Assembly: GCF_003236295.1 (NCBI RefSeq) | Contig: NZ_POTW01000047.1 | Coordinates: 1 to 50,052, forward strand | Direction of reading: 5' to 3' | Length of the DNA: 50,052 nt | From: Jiangella anatolica | Lineage (GTDB): Bacteria > Actinomycetota > Actinomycetes > Jiangellales > Jiangellaceae | Shown: piece by piece, positions 7,066 to 15,416 of the stretch | How the letters are laid out: each line of letters opens with the position of its first letter | Position numbering within the stretch: the stretch's first letter is position 1 | Translations under genes and position numbers: made by a program | Notes under the pieces: model-generated | What the model was told of the DNA's origin: nothing | Database searches by the model: none | What the model saw: only the letters and a program-made list of their open reading frames with translations

Positions 7066-8742
7066 ATGGCGGACTTCATTTACTCCATGCGTAAGGCGCG
7101 CAAAGCGCACGGTGACAAGGTCATCCTCGACGACGTCACGCTGTATTTCCTGCCGGGTGCGAAGATCGGCGTCGTCGGGCCCAACGGCGCCGGCAAGTCG
7201 AGCATCCTCAAGATCATGGCGGGGCTCGACCAGCCGTCGAACGGTGACGCCCAGTTGGCGCCCGGTGCGACGGTCGGTTACCTCGCGCAGGAGCCGGCGC
7301 TCAACGAGGACAAGACCGTGCTCGGCAACGTCCAGGAGGGCGTCGCCGAGACTCTCGAGCTGCTCAACCGGTTCAACGAGATCACCGAGAAGATGGCCGT
7401 CGACTACTCCGACGAGCTGCTCGACGAGATGGGCAAGCTGCAGGAGCAGCTCGACCATCGCAACGCGTGGGAGCTGGACTCCCAGCTCGAGCAGGCCATG
7501 GACGCGCTGCGCTGCCCGCCGCCGGACGCCGACGTGTCGGTGCTGTCCGGTGGTGAGCGCCGCCGGGTGGCGCTGTGCAAGCTGCTGCTGCAGCAGCCCG
7601 ACCTGCTGCTGCTCGACGAGCCGACGAACCATCTCGACGCCGAGAGCGTGCTGTGGCTGGAGCAGCACCTGGAGAAGTACCCCGGCGCGGTCATCGCCGT
7701 GACGCACGACCGGTACTTCCTCGACCACGTCGCTCAGTGGATCGCCGAGGTCGACCGCGGCCGCGTCCACGGCTACGAGGGCAACTACACGACCTACCTG
7801 GAGACGAAGGAAGCCCGCCTCAAGGTCGAGGGCCAGAAGGACGCCAAGCGGCAGCGCCGGCTGCGCGAAGAGCTGGAGTGGGTCCGCTCCAACGCCAAGG
7901 GCCGGCAGACCAAGCAGCGCGCCCGTCTCGACCGCTACGAGGAGATGGCGGCCGAGGCCGAGAAGACCCGCAAGCTCGACTTCGAGGAGATCCAGATCCC
8001 GCCGGGTCCGCGGCTGGGCAACCTCGTCGTCGAGGCGAACAAGGTCACGAAGGGCTTCGGCGACCGCACGCTGATGCGCGACCTGTCGTTCTCGCTGCCG
8101 CGCAACGGCATCGTCGGCGTCATCGGCCCGAACGGCGTCGGTAAGACGACGCTGTTCAAGATGATCGTCGGCCAGGAGCAGCCGGACGCGGGCGAATTCC
8201 GCATCGGCGACACGGTCCGGCTGTCCTATGTCGACCAGTCGCGCGGGGGCATCGACCCGAAGAAGAACGTGTGGCAGGTCGTGTCCGACGAGCTCGACCA
8301 CATCAAGGTCGGCCAGGTCGAGATGCCGAGCCGCGCGTACGTGTCCGCGTTCGGCTTCAAGGGACCGGACCAGCAGAAGCCGGCCGGCGTGCTGTCCGGC
8401 GGTGAGCGCAACCGCCTGAACCTGGCGCTGACGCTCAAGCAGGGCGGCAACCTGATCCTTCTCGACGAGCCGACCAACGACCTCGACGTCGAGACACTGC
8501 AGTCGCTGGAGAACGCCCTCTTGGAGTTCCCGGGCTGTGCGGTCATCACGTCGCACGACCGGTGGTTCCTGGACCGCGTCGCCACCCACATCCTCGCGTG
8601 GGAGGGCGACGACGAGGACCCGGCGAAGTGGTTCTGGTTCGAGGGCAACTTCGAGAGCTACGAGAAGAACAAGATCGAGCGGCTCGGCGCCGACGCCGCG
8701 CGGCCGCACCGGGTCACCTACCGCAAGCTCAACCGCGACTAG
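7066..8742 (+). CDS. ettA: Energy-dependent translational throttle protein EttA (ABC-F)
   Basis: EttA is a cytosolic ABC-F ATPase that binds the ribosomal E site and gates entry into elongation according to energy charge. This 558-aa protein has both ABC domains intact. Domain 1 shows Walker A GPNGAGKSS, signature LSGGERRRVALC and Walker B LLLLDEPTNHLD. The linker region (about residues 240-310) is rich in Arg, Lys and Glu, as in the PtIM interaction motif. Domain 2 shows GPNGVGKTT, LSGGERNRLNLAL and LILLDEPTNDLD. There are no membrane segments. Length agrees with E. coli EttA (555 aa). Two thioesterase genes and an unknown gene follow with 10-bp spacing or 4-bp overlaps, suggesting one transcript. 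Confidence 0.96.
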   Translation: MADFIYSMRKARKAHGDKVILDDVTLYFLPGAKIGVVGPNGAGKSSILKIMAGLDQPSNGDAQLAPGATVGYLAQEPALNEDKTVLGNVQEGVAETLELLNRFNEITEKMAVDYSDELLDEMGKLQEQLDHRNAWELDSQLEQAMDALRCPPPDADVSVLSGGERRRVALCKLLLQQPDLLLLDEPTNHLDAESVLWLEQHLEKYPGAVIAVTHDRYFLDHVAQWIAEVDRGRVHGYEGNYTTYLETKEARLKVEGQKDAKRQRRLREELEWVRSNAKGRQTKQRARLDRYEEMAAEAEKTRKLDFEEIQIPPGPRLGNLVVEANKVTKGFGDRTLMRDLSFSLPRNGIVGVIGPNGVGKTTLFKMIVGQEQPDAGEFRIGDTVRLSYVDQSRGGIDPKKNVWQVVSDELDHIKVGQVEMPSRAYVSAFGFKGPDQQKPAGVLSGGERNRLNLALTLKQGGNLILLDEPTNDLDVETLQSLENALLEFPGCAVITSHDRWFLDRVATHILAWEGDDEDPAKWFWFEGNFESYEKNKIERLGADAARPHRVTYRKLNRD

Positions 8743-8752
8743 GGGCCCCGGC

Positions 8753-9205
8753 GTGCCGCGCCACGTGACACACGTGCCCCTGCGCTGGGCCGACATGGAC
8801 GCCTACGGTCATGTCAACAACGTCGTCTACCTGCGCTACCTGCAGGAGGCACGCGTCGACATGCTGTTCATCCACGCCCCGAAGCAGGGCGCGGAACAGC
8901 TCGCCGAAGGCGTCGTCGTGGCGCGGCACGAGATCAGCTACCACGCGCCGCTGCACTATCGGGCCGAGCCGGTCCGGGTCGAGACGTGGGTCCGCCGCGT
9001 CGGCAACTCGTCCTTCGACCTGGGCTACGAGGTGCTCGACGTCGACGGCGACGGCGGCCGGACGGTGTACGCGGTCGCGTCGACGGTGCTGGTGCCGTAC
9101 GACCTCGAGGACGCGCACCCGCGCCGGGTCGCGCACGAGGAGCGCCTGGTGCTCGAGTCGTTCCTGGAGCTCGACGGCCCCGAGCCGGGGAAGGCGGCCG
9201 CGTGA
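8753..9205 (+). CDS. Acyl-CoA thioesterase, hot-dog fold (4HBT type), copy 1
   Basis: This 150-aa single hot-dog domain protein has the 4-hydroxybenzoyl-CoA thioesterase motif RWADMDAYGHVNN. Asp16 is the likely catalytic residue and the long HVNNVVYLRYLQEARVDML helix follows. The family hydrolyses acyl-CoA thioesters in the cytoplasm. The GTG at 8753 lies 10 bp after the ettA stop and gives a protein starting just before the first strand; longer upstream starts would lie inside ettA. The next gene is a paralogue with a 4-bp overlap, so the two may form a heteromer or divide substrates. Confidence 0.9.
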   Translation: MPRHVTHVPLRWADMDAYGHVNNVVYLRYLQEARVDMLFIHAPKQGAEQLAEGVVVARHEISYHAPLHYRAEPVRVETWVRRVGNSSFDLGYEVLDVDGDGGRTVYAVASTVLVPYDLEDAHPRRVAHEERLVLESFLELDGPEPGKAAA

Positions 9206-9606
9206 GGCACGTCTACGAGTGCTCCGTCCGGTTCGATGACCTCGACGCGTTCGGGCACGTCAACAACGTGACGTTCGCCGAGTACCTGCAGGAGGCGCGG
9301 GTCGACTTCGCGCACCGGCAGCTCACCTCGACGGGCAACGCGCCGCACGAGGGCTCCGTCGTCGTGCACCAGAGCATCGACTACCTGGCGCCGGTACCAT
9401 TCCGCACCGATCCCCTGCAGGTCGAGGTGTGGGTCACGCGCATCGGCACCACGTCGTTCGAGGTCGGCTACGAGGTCCGGGACGAGTCGACGCTGTTCGC
9501 GCGGGCCACCGGCGTGCTGGTCGCGTTCGACGTCCGCGCCAACACGCCGCGTCCGGTCAGCCCGGCCGAGCGCGAGGTCCTCGAGCGCTACCTCGAGGCG
9601 TCGTGA
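9202..9606 (+). CDS. Acyl-CoA thioesterase, hot-dog fold (4HBT type), copy 2
   Basis: This 134-aa hot-dog protein is a paralogue of the preceding gene. It carries RFDDLDAFGHVNN, with Asp15 as the likely catalytic residue, followed by FAEYLQEARVDF. GTG at 9202 overlaps the upstream stop (GTGA), showing translational coupling. Cytoplasmic; substrate unknown. The pair probably arose by tandem duplication: helix and strand motifs align throughout (HVNNV, YLQEARVD, GYEV). Confidence 0.9.
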   Translation: MRHVYECSVRFDDLDAFGHVNNVTFAEYLQEARVDFAHRQLTSTGNAPHEGSVVVHQSIDYLAPVPFRTDPLQVEVWVTRIGTTSFEVGYEVRDESTLFARATGVLVAFDVRANTPRPVSPAEREVLERYLEAS

Positions 9607-10247
9607 CGTCGTTCGTCCCGGCCCACCCGGCCGCCGCGGCCGACCTCGCGACGTTCGCCCGCCGGGTGGCCAAGTACGAGCCCGACTCCGTGCTGCGCAT
9701 CGTCGCCCACGGGACCGTCGCCGGCTGCTTCGCCGAGACCCCGTTCGACGCGCTCGCGCTGCGCGCCGTCGGGCTGGCCGAGCCCGCCGAGCTCGACGTC
9801 GTCGTCGAGGCCGGCAACCTCGCCGCGCGGGCGGTCGGCTCCGCCGGGCGGTTCGAGCTGCCGCCGGCGCTGCCCGCGCTGCGCTGGGCCAGCAGCCTGC
9901 CGCCGCGCTCCGGCTGGACCGAGCTCGCCCGGCTCCCGCTGACCGCCGTCGTCGCCGATGTCGAGCGCGGGGTCGAGGAGTTCCGCACCCGCGCGGCCGG
10001 GGTCGCCGACGGGAAGTCGCTGCGGGCCGGCCGGGCGGCGCTGGAGGGGCTCGCGACCGAGATCTGGGACCGCGAGCTGGCCGCCGGCATCCCGCTGCGG
10101 CTCGCGCACGCCGCCTCGTCCTACGGCTTCCTCAGCGGCGCCGACGACGCCGAGGTCGCGCTGCGCTCGGTCGGGCCGTGGTGGCGGCTGGACGCGCCCA
10201 ACGGCTCCGTCCTCGCGCGCTCCGGCCTCGCCCTGTTCGCCCTCTGA
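9603..10247 (+). CDS. Conserved actinobacterial protein of unknown function
   Basis: This 214-aa protein starts at GTG 9603, overlapping the previous stop (GTGA). It is Ala/Leu/Arg-rich, with no signal peptide, membrane segment, or recognisable catalytic motif. The first half reads as mixed alpha/beta (VLRIVAHGTVAGCF, ALRAVGLAEPAELDVVV); the second is helical and ends WWRLDAPNGSVLARSGLALFAL. It is the last member of the ettA-thioesterase run, followed by a perfect inverted repeat. The tight coupling suggests a functional link to the thioesterases or to translation control, but I cannot assign a function. Confidence 0.75.
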   Translation: MTSFVPAHPAAAADLATFARRVAKYEPDSVLRIVAHGTVAGCFAETPFDALALRAVGLAEPAELDVVVEAGNLAARAVGSAGRFELPPALPALRWASSLPPRSGWTELARLPLTAVVADVERGVEEFRTRAAGVADGKSLRAGRAALEGLATEIWDRELAAGIPLRLAHAASSYGFLSGADDAEVALRSVGPWWRLDAPNGSVLARSGLALFAL

Positions 10248-10271
10248 CCGGACGCGGCCCGCACCGCCGCG

Positions 10272-10329
10272 CCCATGATCATCAACCTTTCGGGCTGTCC
10301 TGACGACACAGAAGGTTGATGATCATGGG
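10272..10329. terminator. Perfect 18-bp inverted repeat between convergent genes
   Basis: CCCATGATCATCAACCTT (10272-10289) and AAGGTTGATGATCATGGG (10312-10329) are perfectly complementary with a 22-nt loop. The stem is AT-richer than its surroundings. It lies between two convergent genes, so a bidirectional terminator fits; it also looks like a dispersed palindrome (see findings). Confidence 0.6.
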
Positions 10330-10340
10330 AGCGCGAGCGA

Positions 10341-11981
10341 TCAGACGGCGAGCCAGGCGGCGGTGTCGGCGGGCAGCCGGCCGTCGGCGTCGACGTCGCC
10401 GCTGGCGAGGATCACCTCGCGGTGGGCCGGCAGCTCGGCCGGCGCCGTCCCGAGGTTGACCACGCAGGCGAACGAGCGGCCCCGCTGGAACGCCAGCACG
10501 TCGTCCGACGACGACGGCAGCCAGGCCAGCGGCTCGACCGAGGGGATCGAGCGCCGCAGCCGCAGCGCGGACCGGTACAGCGACAGCGTCGACGCCGGGT
10601 CGGCGGCCTCGGCCTCGACGGAGCGCGAGCCCCAGCCGGCCGGCTGCGGCAGCCACGCGCCGCCCGTGCCGAACCCGTACGACGATCCGGAGACGGTCCA
10701 GGGCAGCGGCACCCGGCACCCGTCGCGGCCACGCTCGGTGTGACCGGACCGTTCCCACACCGGGTCCTGCAGTGACTCCTCCGGCAGATCGAGCACCTCC
10801 GGCAGGCCCAGCTCCTGGCCCTGATACACGTACGCGCCGCCGGGCAGCGCCAGCATCAGCAGCGCCGCCGCCCGGGCCCGCCGCGTCCCCAGTTCGAGGT
10901 CGACGGGGCCGGACGCGCGTCCCGCGTGCCCCGCGCCGGCCGCCGTCACCGTGCGGCCGTAGCGGGTGACGACCCGCTCGACGTCGTGGTTCTCGAGGAC
11001 CCAGGTGGCCGGGGCGCCGACCGAGGCGAGCACCGTCACCGAGTCGTCGATGGAGCGGCGCAGCTCGGCGGCCGTCCAGCCGGACTTGAGGTAGTCGAAG
11101 TTGAACGCGCTGTGCAGCTCGTCGTCGCGCAGATAGCGCGCCAGCCGCTCGGCCGGCTCGACCCACGCCTCGGCGACGTACAGCTTCGGCGGGTCGTAGG
11201 AGTCGGCGACCTCGCGCCAGCCGCGGTAGATGTCGTGCACGCCGTCGCGGTCGAAGAACGGGTGGTCGGCGATCGACGGGCGGTCCAGCAGGCCGGACTT
11301 GTCGTACGGGAGGTCCGGCCCGTCCATGTTCTTGTCCATGCCGTGCGCGACGTCGATGCGGAACCCGTCGACGCCGAGGTCGAACCAGAACCGCAGGATG
11401 TCGAGGAAGTCGGCGCGCACCTCGGCGTTGTTCCAGTCGAAGTCGGGCTGCGACACGTCGAAGATGTGGAAGTACCACTGGCCGAGGGAGCCGTCGGGCT
11501 CGGTGACCCGCTCCCAGGCCGGCCCGCCGAACACGCTGCGCCAGTTGTTCGGCGGCAGCTCACCGGTCTCGCCGCGGCCGTCGCGGAAGACGTACCGGGC
11601 CCGCTCGGGCGAGCCCGGTCCCGCGGCCAGCGCCTCCTTGAACCACCGGTGGTCCCAGGAGCTGTGATTCGGGACGATGTCGAGCAGCACCTTCAGGCCC
11701 AGCCCGTGCGCCTCGTCGAGCAGCGACTTGGCCTGCGTGAGATCGCCGAAGCGCGGATCGATGTCGCGGAAGTCGGCGACGTCGTACCCGCCGTCGTTCA
11801 GCGGCGACGGATACCACGGGTTGATCCACAGCGCGTCGATGCCGAGGTCGCGCAGGTAGGGGAGCCGGTCGCGCAGTCCGGCGACGTCGCCCTCACCGTC
11901 GCCGTTGCCGTCGGCGAAGGACCGGATGTACACCTGGTAGATGACGGCGTCTCTCCACCAGTCACGGGAAGCCTGAGTCAC
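10341..11981 (-). CDS. Alpha-glucosidase, glycoside hydrolase family 13
   Basis: This 546-aa cytoplasmic enzyme hydrolyses terminal alpha-glucosidic bonds of oligosaccharides. GH13 regions are visible: DIVPNHSS (101-108), GFRIDVAH with nucleophile Asp210, VAEAWV with acid/base Glu271, and ENHDVER with transition-state Asp333. The N-terminus WWRDAVIYQVYIRSFADGNGDG is typical of oligo-1,6-glucosidase/alpha-glucosidase members, and a beta-sandwich C-terminal region is present. There is no signal peptide. GTG 11981 is the only start close to the conserved N-terminus. It is a single gene with no sugar transporter alongside. Maltose versus isomaltose preference cannot be read safely. Confidence 0.92.
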   Translation of the reverse strand: MTQASRDWWRDAVIYQVYIRSFADGNGDGEGDVAGLRDRLPYLRDLGIDALWINPWYPSPLNDGGYDVADFRDIDPRFGDLTQAKSLLDEAHGLGLKVLLDIVPNHSSWDHRWFKEALAAGPGSPERARYVFRDGRGETGELPPNNWRSVFGGPAWERVTEPDGSLGQWYFHIFDVSQPDFDWNNAEVRADFLDILRFWFDLGVDGFRIDVAHGMDKNMDGPDLPYDKSGLLDRPSIADHPFFDRDGVHDIYRGWREVADSYDPPKLYVAEAWVEPAERLARYLRDDELHSAFNFDYLKSGWTAAELRRSIDDSVTVLASVGAPATWVLENHDVERVVTRYGRTVTAAGAGHAGRASGPVDLELGTRRARAAALLMLALPGGAYVYQGQELGLPEVLDLPEESLQDPVWERSGHTERGRDGCRVPLPWTVSGSSYGFGTGGAWLPQPAGWGSRSVEAEAADPASTLSLYRSALRLRRSIPSVEPLAWLPSSSDDVLAFQRGRSFACVVNLGTAPAELPAHREVILASGDVDADGRLPADTAAWLAV

Positions 11982-12082
11982 GGGACACCAGCTTAGGACA
12001 TGACGGTAGCGGCGCCAGGTCCGCGGCCGTCGCCCCTGCGTGTGGTGTCATGGCAGTTCGACGACGCCGAGGAGGGTGCACC

Positions 12083-12598
12083 GTGCACGGTCCCGACCTG
12101 CTGATCGACGCGTTCGGCCGGATCCGCGAGCGGGTCCACGCGACCGTAGGCGGGCTGACGCCGAGTCAGCTGGCCCACCGCGTCGACCCGGACGCCAACT
12201 CGATCGCCTGGCTGGTCTGGCACCTGACCCGGATCCAGGACGACCACGTCGCCGAGGTCGCCGGCATCGACCAGGTGTGGTCGTCCGGCGGCTGGGCGGG
12301 CCGGTTCGACCTGCCGTTCCCCGCCGGCGCGACCGGTTACGGGCATACCAGCGCCGACGTCGCCGCGGTGCGGGCCGATCCGGAGCTGCTGATCGGCTAC
12401 CACGACGCGACGCACGAGATCACCGAGGGCTTTCTGCGCGAGCTCGACGACGAGACGCTGGACCGGGTCGTCGACGAGGGCTGGGATCCGCCGGTGACGA
12501 TGGGCGTGCGGCTGGTCAGCGTGATCGGCGACAACTACCAGCACATCGGCCAGGCGGCGTTCGTCCGCGGGATCGTCACCCGGCTCGGCATCGCCTGA
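12083..12598 (+). CDS. DinB-superfamily (DUF664-like) protein
   Basis: This 171-aa four-helix-bundle protein carries the scattered metal-binding histidines of the DinB/DUF664 group: WHLTR (His47), YHDATHE (about His106) and YQHIGQ (His154). Some relatives are mycothiol- or bacillithiol-dependent S-transferases; no substrate can be assigned here. GTG 12083 is chosen because GAGGAGGG lies about 7 nt upstream; the ATG at 12050 has no such site. The 3' end overlaps the convergent MFS gene by 23 bp. Cytoplasmic. Confidence 0.82.
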   Translation: MHGPDLLIDAFGRIRERVHATVGGLTPSQLAHRVDPDANSIAWLVWHLTRIQDDHVAEVAGIDQVWSSGGWAGRFDLPFPAGATGYGHTSADVAAVRADPELLIGYHDATHEITEGFLRELDDETLDRVVDEGWDPPVTMGVRLVSVIGDNYQHIGQAAFVRGIVTRLGIA

Positions 12599-13760
12599 CG
12601 GGCGCCTGCCGGCCGCCGATCGTCCGCACCGCCGGCGGGACCGACAGCGCCAGGACGACGGCGACGGCGGCGACCGCGAGCATCGCGCCGGGCAGGCCCA
12701 CGGCGCCGGCCCACTGCCCGACGTAGACGGGACCGGCGAGGAAGCCGAGATAGGCGACGGTGGTGACGACGCCGGTCGCCCGGCCGCGGTCGGCCTCGTC
12801 CACCCGGCGCGCGACCAGGCCGAAGACGGTCGGTTGGAGCACGGCGGTTCCGGCCGCGGCCAGGCCCAGCCCCGTCACGGCGACCGCCACGTGTCCGGCG
12901 GCGGCGACGATCGCCGTGCCGGCGGCGGCGGTCAGGGCGCCGGCGACCAGCACGACGAGCGCGTGCCGGCCGGTCAGGCCGGCGGTGGCGAACCGCGTCA
13001 GCGCGACGGCGCCGGCGAAGACCGCGGGGCCGGCGGCGGCGAGCGGCGGGCCCGCCGACAGGACGTCACCGAGGTAGACCGCGCTCCAGCTCTGGTGCGC
13101 GTTCTCGACGGCGAACGCCAGCGCCACCAACGTGCCGGCGACGAGCAGCGGCAGCAGCGGCAGTGGTCGCCGGTCGCCCCAGGCGGGCGTGGCGGTGACC
13201 GACCCAGGTCCGCGCGTCCAGGCGGTGGAAGCGGCGAGCGTGATCAGGCCCGCCACGCCACCCGCCGCGGCGGCCAGGACGAACGGCACGACGACGGGTG
13301 CACCGGCGCCGCGGAGGGCGCCGCCGGCGAGGCTGGCCACCACGACGGCGGCGGAGAACACGCCGTGCGCCCGCGCGATCACCGGCCGGCCGGACGCCTG
13401 CTCCGCCGAGGCGGCCGCCGCGTTGTTGGCGACGTCGGCGGCGCCGGACACCGCGCCGAGCAGGGCCAGGCCGGCGGACAGGCCGACGAAGCCGTGGCCG
13501 GTGACGGCGACGACGATCCCCGTCATCCCCAGGCCCACCTGCAGCAGCGCCGTGACCCGATGTCCCCACCGGTCCACCGCCGGCCCGGTGAGCAGCATCG
13601 CGGGCAGCGCTCCGGCGCCGATGAACAGCAGCGCCGTGCCCAGCTGCCCGTGACCGAGCCCGGCCTGCTCGCGGACCGCCGGCAGCAGCGCGCCCCACAC
13701 ACCCCACAGCGCGCCGAAGGCGGCAAACCCGGCATAGGCAGCGCGTGCCGGCGTCGTCAC
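12576..13760 (-). CDS. Major facilitator superfamily transporter
   Basis: This is an integral membrane transporter of about 394 aa with roughly 12 hydrophobic segments (for example AAYAGFAAFGALWGVWGALL, VTGLGLAAAGTAVL) and the loop 2-3 motif GPAVDRWGHRVT, which matches MFS motif A (GxLaDrxGrr). This suggests a drug or metabolite exporter. It is divergent from a CGNR-family regulator across an 88-bp gap with an inverted repeat, so the regulator probably controls it. I chose GTG 13760 because GGGGAGGA lies 3-4 nt upstream; ATG 13796 would add 12 residues. Substrate unknown. Confidence 0.88.
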   Translation of the reverse strand: MTTPARAAYAGFAAFGALWGVWGALLPAVREQAGLGHGQLGTALLFIGAGALPAMLLTGPAVDRWGHRVTALLQVGLGMTGIVVAVTGHGFVGLSAGLALLGAVSGAADVANNAAAASAEQASGRPVIARAHGVFSAAVVVASLAGGALRGAGAPVVVPFVLAAAAGGVAGLITLAASTAWTRGPGSVTATPAWGDRRPLPLLPLLVAGTLVALAFAVENAHQSWSAVYLGDVLSAGPPLAAAGPAVFAGAVALTRFATAGLTGRHALVVLVAGALTAAAGTAIVAAAGHVAVAVTGLGLAAAGTAVLQPTVFGLVARRVDEADRGRATGVVTTVAYLGFLAGPVYVGQWAGAVGLPGAMLAVAAVAVVLALSVPPAVRTIGGRQAPVRRCRAG

Positions 13761-13801
13761 GACTCCTCCCCACACGTGGTCACGGTCGAACGACATACCC
13801 G

Positions 13802-13840
13802 GCGGTGTTACGCTCAAACACAGAAGTAGCCCGTAACCGC
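13802..13840. promoter_or_regulatory. Candidate operator between MFS and CGNR genes
   Basis: GCGGTGTTACG (13802-13812) and CGTAACCGC (13832-13840) form an imperfect inverted repeat with one unpaired base and a 19-nt centre. It lies in the shared divergent promoter region, a suitable place for autoregulation by the CGNR protein. Inference only. Confidence 0.35.
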
Positions 13841-13848
13841 GAAGAGGC

Positions 13849-14463
13849 ATGATGGCGTTCAAGCTGATCGGCGGGCATCCGGCCGTGGACTTCCTCAACA
13901 CGGTCGGCGGGTTCGAGCCCGCCCTGGTGGAACTGCTGCCGAGCTACGCCGACCTGGTCGCCTGGGCCGAGCAGACGGGGCTGATCGGTCCCGAGCAGGC
14001 CGGACGGCTCAGGGCGGCGGCCCGCCAGGAAACGGCCACCCTCGCCCGGGCGCACGAGCTCCGCGCGCACCTCGAGGCGGTGATCCGGGCCGAGCTGGCC
14101 GGGACCGCGCCGGACCGGCACCACCTGGACGCGATCCACGACGCCTACGTCGCCGCGCTCGCCGCGGCGAGGCTCGGCCGCGGGCCGGCGGCCTACGCCT
14201 GGGGCTGGCCGGCGTCGGACGAGCCGGAGAGCGTGCTGTGGCCGATCGCGGACCGGATCGTCGGCCTGCTCGGCTCGGCGGACCTGGCCCGGCTCGCGGA
14301 GTGCTCGACGGCGAACTGCCGGTGGATCTACCTGGACCGGACGAAGAACCACAACCGGCGCTGGTGCAGCGACGACACCTGCGGCGTCAACGCCCGGATG
14401 CGCCGCTACCGGGCCGCCCGGCGGGCCGGCTCCCCGGCCGGCGTGCCTGCCCGCGAGCGGTAG
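13849..14463 (+). CDS. CGNR zinc-finger protein (ABATE domain), putative regulator
   Basis: This protein of about 204 aa has an N-terminal ABATE-type domain (FKLIGGHPAVDFLNTVGG) and a C-terminal CGNR zinc finger. The finger reads CSTANCRWIYLDRTKN, then WCSDDTCGVNARMRRYR: four cysteines with basic flanks. In this family the N-terminal region is thought to sense a ligand and the finger to bind nucleic acid. GAAGAGG lies just upstream; ATG 13852 would give better spacing than ATG 13849. Its divergent neighbour is an MFS exporter, so a sensor-exporter pair is likely. The convergent glbO gene ends 4 bp beyond its stop. Confidence 0.85.
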   Translation: MMAFKLIGGHPAVDFLNTVGGFEPALVELLPSYADLVAWAEQTGLIGPEQAGRLRAAARQETATLARAHELRAHLEAVIRAELAGTAPDRHHLDAIHDAYVAALAAARLGRGPAAYAWGWPASDEPESVLWPIADRIVGLLGSADLARLAECSTANCRWIYLDRTKNHNRRWCSDDTCGVNARMRRYRAARRAGSPAGVPARER

Positions 14464-14467
14464 GCCG

Positions 14468-14857
14468 TCAGTCCTCGAACGTGTTCACCATGGAGTGCGC
14501 CGCCCGCTCCAGGTAGTCCCACAGCGTCTCGCGATACACCGGCGCCAAGTCCAGCTCGTCGACGGCCGTGCGCATGTGCAGCAGCCAGCGGTCTCGCGCC
14601 GCCGGGTTGACCTTGAACGGCGCGTGCCGCATCCGCAGCCGCGGGTGACCGCGCTGGTCGGAGTACGTCGTCGGGCCGCCCCAGTACTGCTCCAGGAACA
14701 GCAGCAGCCGCTCCTCCGCCGGCCCGAGGTCCTCCTCCGGGTACAGCGGCTTCAGCAGCGGGTCGGTGGCGACGCCCTCGTAGAAGCGGTGCACGAGCTT
14801 CGCGAACGTCTCGTGCCCGCCGACGGCGTCGTAGAAGTTGTCCAGGCGGGTGGTCAC
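14468..14857 (-). CDS. glbO: Group II truncated haemoglobin (GlbO-like)
   Basis: This 129-aa haem protein of the group II 2-on-2 globins binds O2 and detoxifies reactive species. Key residues visible are Tyr26 (B10) in HRFYEGV, Tyr39 (CD1) in KPLYPEEDL, proximal His78 (F8) in RMRHAPF, and Trp91 (G8) in RDRWLLHM. The family hallmarks EQYWGGP and [14 protein letters not shown] are intact. GTG 14857 aligns with the M. tuberculosis GlbO N-terminus; GTG 14908 would add 17 unconserved residues. GGAGGG lies almost directly against the GTG, an unusually short spacing. It is divergent from an OsmC-family gene. Confidence 0.93.
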   Translation of the reverse strand: MTTRLDNFYDAVGGHETFAKLVHRFYEGVATDPLLKPLYPEEDLGPAEERLLLFLEQYWGGPTTYSDQRGHPRLRMRHAPFKVNPAARDRWLLHMRTAVDELDLAPVYRETLWDYLERAAHSMVNTFED

Positions 14858-14975
14858 CCCTCCATCGTCGCCGCCGGGCCACCCGAGATGCAAAGTGCCC
14901 CTGACCACACGCCGGCGGAGCGGACAGGGAAGGATGGACGGCGGTCACACATACGTCGCATGGGAGGAACAGTTC

Positions 14976-15407
14976 ATGGCAACGACCCGCACCGCCACCA
15001 CGCGCTGGGAAGGCTCGCTGTTCGAGGGCGCCGGCCGCGTCACCCTCGACTCGTCCGGGCTCGGCACCTACGACGTCACGTGGGCCGCGCGCACGGAGGC
15101 GCCGGAGGGCCGGACGTCGCCGGAGGAGCTGATCGCGGCGGCGCACTCGTCCTGCTTCTCGATGGCGTTCTCCAACGGGCTGGCGAAGGCCGGCACGCCG
15201 CCCACCTCGCTGGAGACGTCGGCGGACGTGACGTTCCAGCCGGGCGAGGGCATCACCGGCATCAAGATCACCGTGCGCGGCGTCGTGCCGGGCATCTCCG
15301 CCGAGGACTTCGTCGCCGCGGCTGAGGACGCCAAGGCGAACTGCCCGGTCAGCAAGGCGCTGACCGGCACGACGATCACGCTCGACGCGGCGCTCGCCGA
15401 GGGCTGA
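14976..15407 (+). CDS. OsmC/Ohr-family peroxiredoxin
   Basis: This 143-aa thiol peroxidase reduces organic hydroperoxides in the cytoplasm. Its two reactive cysteines are visible: peroxidatic Cys60 in AAAHSSCFSMAF and resolving Cys123 in AKANCPVSKAL. SPEELIAAAHSSCF is the OsmC signature region, and length is typical. ATG 14976 has GGAGGA 7 nt upstream. Sequence is closer to OsmC than to Ohr. It is divergent from the truncated haemoglobin, forming a small oxidative-stress neighbourhood, and convergent with the mscS-like gene 10 bp downstream. Confidence 0.93.
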   Translation: MATTRTATTRWEGSLFEGAGRVTLDSSGLGTYDVTWAARTEAPEGRTSPEELIAAAHSSCFSMAFSNGLAKAGTPPTSLETSADVTFQPGEGITGIKITVRGVVPGISAEDFVAAAEDAKANCPVSKALTGTTITLDAALAEG

Positions 15408-15416
15408 GCGCGGTCG

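Noticed and set aside
13906-13923. GGCGG-GTTCGAGCC-CGCC resembles a tRNA T arm
   Set aside because: It lies inside the CGNR protein coding sequence (VGGFEPAL), and no acceptor stem, D arm or anticodon arm can be built around it.
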